DNA from: Desulfovermiculus sp041686195
GTDB taxonomy: Bacteria; Desulfobacterota; Desulfovibrionia; Desulfovibrionales; Desulfothermaceae
Length of the DNA stretch: 60,474 nt
Direction: 5' to 3'
NCBI GenBank assembly: GCA_041686195.1
Contig: JAWLEI010000007.1
Coordinates: 1-60,474, forward strand
The notes beneath the pieces were generated by a model. That model had not been told where the DNA came from. It saw nothing but the letters and a program-made list of their open reading frames with translations, and made no database searches. The position numbers and the translations under genes were made by a program. Positions 58,581-60,474 of the stretch are shown here, piece after piece; position 1 is the stretch's first letter; each line of letters opens with the position of its first letter.

Positions 58581-60087
58581 GCGTTCTTCTCAAAGGGAGG
58601 GTGACAACAAATGCCGCACCGCGTGGATTGAGGTTCAAGGCCTGGATGGATCCCCCATGAGCCTCCAGTATTCTCTGAACAATACTTAACCCCAGGCCGG
58701 TGCCTTTGCTTTTGGTGGTAAAAAAGGGCTTGAACACTTCACGCAGAAAATCTTTGGGCACTCCTGGGCCGTTATCCCTGATGTGCAGATGAATGGTCGA
58801 TTGGTCCGGATGATTATCAATTGTGGACTGAATTCTTATGCAGTCACCTTCAGGAGAGGCTTCAATGGCATTTAAAAACAGATTGATAAATACCTGCTCC
58901 AGCTTTTCCCGGTCTCCGATGATCTGCACATTTCCCACTTGGGAAGAGACATTGATCTTTTTTTCCTGGAACTTATGTTCCAAAAGCTCAAGACCGGATG
59001 TGATGACGGACTGCATATCCAATCTTTCTAGCTTGACTCTGACCGGTTTGGCAAAATCCAGGAGTTGACTGAGAATGTTTTCTAAATGCCCGACTTCCCG
59101 AATTGAAATATCAATTCTGCGCTGGTCGTTTTTCTTTATAATCTCACTTTTATTGAGGATTTGTAAGTTCATCTTCACACTGGACAACGGATTTCTCAGT
59201 TCATGAGACAAAGAGGTGGTGATTTGGCCGATATAGGCCATTCTTTCCGCTTCACGTACCTTTTTCTCCATCTCCACTCGCTGGGTAATATCCCGACAGA
59301 TTCCGATCACCGAGTTCTTTTGTCCATAGCAGGCATCTCTGGCCAGAATTTCAGTTGGATAGGAGTTTCCTTTCTTGGTCACCCGCATATATTCGATTGT
59401 TCGGGGCGGCTTTTGAATTATGAATATCTTGTTGATTATTTCGATAATCTTTGACCTGTCCTCAGGAGCGACAAAATGGAAGTATTTCTGGCCAATAACT
59501 TCATTTAACGAATACCCGTGCATTTCGCAAAACGCTTTGTTGGCAAAGACAATGCTCTTGTCCTGAACCACAAAATATCCATCGAATATCTCTTCTACCA
59601 GGGTTCGATACTTGAGTTCCGACTCCTGCAGCTCAGAGGTTCGAGTTCTCACCTCCTGTTCCAGCCGTCGATTGTGCTCCAATATCTGCCTTTGATGCAT
59701 TCCTTGGAAGTGGTCGCTGAACCGATGGATGGTGTAGGCCAGACAATGGTTGATCTTGGTGACGTTTGCACAAAATTCCTGAGGAGTTGTCTCCTGAGCC
59801 AGCAAGGGGATGACAATAATTCGATACAGCTCAAAGGCCTTCTGCACATCGGACAGCAAGAAACCGGCCTCCAGCCGCATCCTGGTGATGTGCTGGATAA
59901 AGCGGTCAATATGTTCGTAATCGTCCCGGACGATAACCCAATAGTTGGCTTCAAAGGCATCTGTGCAGGTCTGGAAGAGCTCTTTGCGGGGCCGGCTGTA
60001 ATGATACATTTCCTCAAGCTTGTTGACCCATTCCTGAATGATCACATCCCGATGCCGATGATGAAATTCGTCAATGCTAAAGCCCAT
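58558..60087 (-). CDS. Soluble PAS histidine kinase with RsbRD-like N-terminus
   Basis: 509 residues from the ATG at 60087; a GTG three codons earlier is possible, and neither has a clear ribosome site. The N-terminal 140 residues (FHHRHRDVIIQEWVNKLEEMYHY, ERLEAGF-type helices) resemble the RsbRD N-terminal domain, which has a globin-like helical fold in RsbR proteins. A coiled segment leads to a PAS domain (IFDGYFVVQDKSIVFANKAFCEMHGYS) with PAC, then HisKA (TTSLSHELRNPLSSV) and HATPase (NLFLNAIEAS, DNGPGV, GTGLGLS). No membrane span, so it senses a cytoplasmic signal, possibly the acid or its CoA ester. Confidence 0.92.
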   Translation of the reverse strand: MGFSIDEFHHRHRDVIIQEWVNKLEEMYHYSRPRKELFQTCTDAFEANYWVIVRDDYEHIDRFIQHITRMRLEAGFLLSDVQKAFELYRIIVIPLLAQETTPQEFCANVTKINHCLAYTIHRFSDHFQGMHQRQILEHNRRLEQEVRTRTSELQESELKYRTLVEEIFDGYFVVQDKSIVFANKAFCEMHGYSLNEVIGQKYFHFVAPEDRSKIIEIINKIFIIQKPPRTIEYMRVTKKGNSYPTEILARDACYGQKNSVIGICRDITQRVEMEKKVREAERMAYIGQITTSLSHELRNPLSSVKMNLQILNKSEIIKKNDQRRIDISIREVGHLENILSQLLDFAKPVRVKLERLDMQSVITSGLELLEHKFQEKKINVSSQVGNVQIIGDREKLEQVFINLFLNAIEASPEGDCIRIQSTIDNHPDQSTIHLHIRDNGPGVPKDFLREVFKPFFTTKSKGTGLGLSIVQRILEAHGGSIQALNLNPRGAAFVVTLPLRRTHDENPNH

Positions 60088-60202
60088 GGGAAACACTCAT
60101 GATTACTTTTCATTACTTTTATGGATATTTGGTATCTACATAACAACTGAAAATCTTTCCTTTGGATTGCCCGGCGAGCCTGACCCGGTATATCCGAAAG
60201 CC

Positions 60203-60318
60203 CCGGGCCGGGCAATGACGGAGGGAACACATCGTAAGTTTCATTTGTGATCAACTCGGCAAGTTCCTTTTTTGTCCTCTTTGGGACAAAAAAGGAACTT
60301 GCCGGAAGCAAGGCTGAA
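60203..60318 (+). repeat. R1 dispersed hairpin repeat, copy G
   Basis: CCGGGCCGGGCAATGACGG, then a perfect 21-bp stem with arms 60257-60277 and 60284-60304 (core TTTTTTGTCC/GGACAAAAAA), then GGAAGCAAGGCTGA. Where other copies have GCCC/GGGC this one has GTCC/GGAC, and the outer stem AAGTTCC/GGAACTT is also changed on both sides: compensated substitutions. Confidence 0.82.
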
Positions 60319-60406
60319 TGTGCTTGTCAAGTCATTCAGTTTGACATCTCATCCGGCTTTTCGTATGCACAGGTAATCTGGATGATCATGCAAGGAGCGT
60401 CTTTTT

Positions 60407-60474
60407 ATGCAATCCAAAGTGATGGACCTCTCTTTGGCCATTGACCGCTTTGTGCCCAGCGGCAGCACACTTGT
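60407..60474 (+). CDS. CoA-transferase alpha subunit, 3' end outside window
   Basis: Only 22 codons are visible, from an ATG preceded by CAAGGAGCG. The sequence VMDLSLAIDRFVPSGSTL matches the N-terminus of family I CoA-transferase subunit A (for example glutaconate or 3-oxoacid CoA-transferase alpha). It could supply CoA to the acid handled by the adjacent cluster. Family call rests on a short stretch. Confidence 0.6.
   Translation, partial: MQSKVMDLSLAIDRFVPSGSTL

Noticed and set aside
5826..60318. CRISPR array made of R1 copies
   Set aside because: Copies are kilobases apart, in both orientations and palindromic; there is no regular spacing and no cas gene.

Overview
The window reads as one chromosome segment of a sulfate-reducing deltaproteobacterium of the Desulfovibrionales type, possibly near the halophilic Desulfohalobiaceae. 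The grounds are a complete lactate-to-acetate oxidation locus built like the organic-acid-oxidation operon of Desulfovibrio vulgaris, a pyruvate:ferredoxin oxidoreductase with a Desulfovibrio-type C-terminal extension, the anaerobe-specific orange-protein (ORP) locus, many universal stress proteins and many sigma-54 regulators. No rRNA, tRNA, CRISPR array, transposase or phage gene was seen. Assignments come from reading motifs; no database search was run.

Layout. 1-2810: a membrane-bound spermidine-synthase-like protein cut by the left edge, then a universal stress protein. 2867-16702: a FadR/LldR-type regulator divergent from lactate permease, a two-gene D-lactate dehydrogenase, a two-gene LutCB-type L-lactate dehydrogenase, PFOR, and a BioD-like/DRTGG protein equal to the N-terminal half of phosphotransacetylase. 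Two TGGTnnnACCA operators flank the divergent promoter region. No pta or ackA is present; a fused ADP-forming acetyl-CoA synthetase (19459-21648) could make the ATP instead. 17017-19270: Ogt methyltransferase and a PA2779/PA2778-type pair. 22095-23342: CcdA and a TlpA-like thioredoxin. 23610-29270: the ORP locus, all on one strand, with its sigma-54 activator, a clear -24/-12 promoter, the ORP protein, two ferredoxin-containing MinD-type ATPases and an Mrp-ORP fusion. 29316-36082 (minus): DnaJ-like protein, DUF166-like protein, VapBC, HypAB, an Fe-S protein with TetR regulator, and cobT under a cobalamin riboswitch with a visible terminator. 36538-40463 (plus): an Fe-S protein, YbaK, small Zn-ribbon proteins and a sigma-54-driven stress-protein pair. 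40489-43193 (minus): tandem USP, a TauE/SafE permease and small membrane proteins.

43858-48796 holds the most unusual system: a Lon-type protease without the usual N-terminal substrate domain and with a response-regulator receiver domain inserted before its AAA+ module, followed by a histidine kinase and a sigma-54 response regulator whose receiver resembles the one in the protease. This looks like a two-component system with one transcriptional and one proteolytic output. An LpxR-like outer-membrane lipid A deacylase follows.

50579-60087 (minus) is an acid-catabolism module: M24 peptidase, thioesterase, USP, sodium:solute symporter with a small partner, a benzoate-CoA-ligase-like enzyme, and a soluble PAS histidine kinase/sigma-54 regulator pair, with a -24/-12 promoter ahead of the ligase. 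A CoA-transferase alpha subunit starts at the right edge.

Scattered between genes are seven copies of a hairpin-rich repeat (called R1 here), two shuffled copies of a GC-rich repeat (R2) and two short REP-like hairpins.
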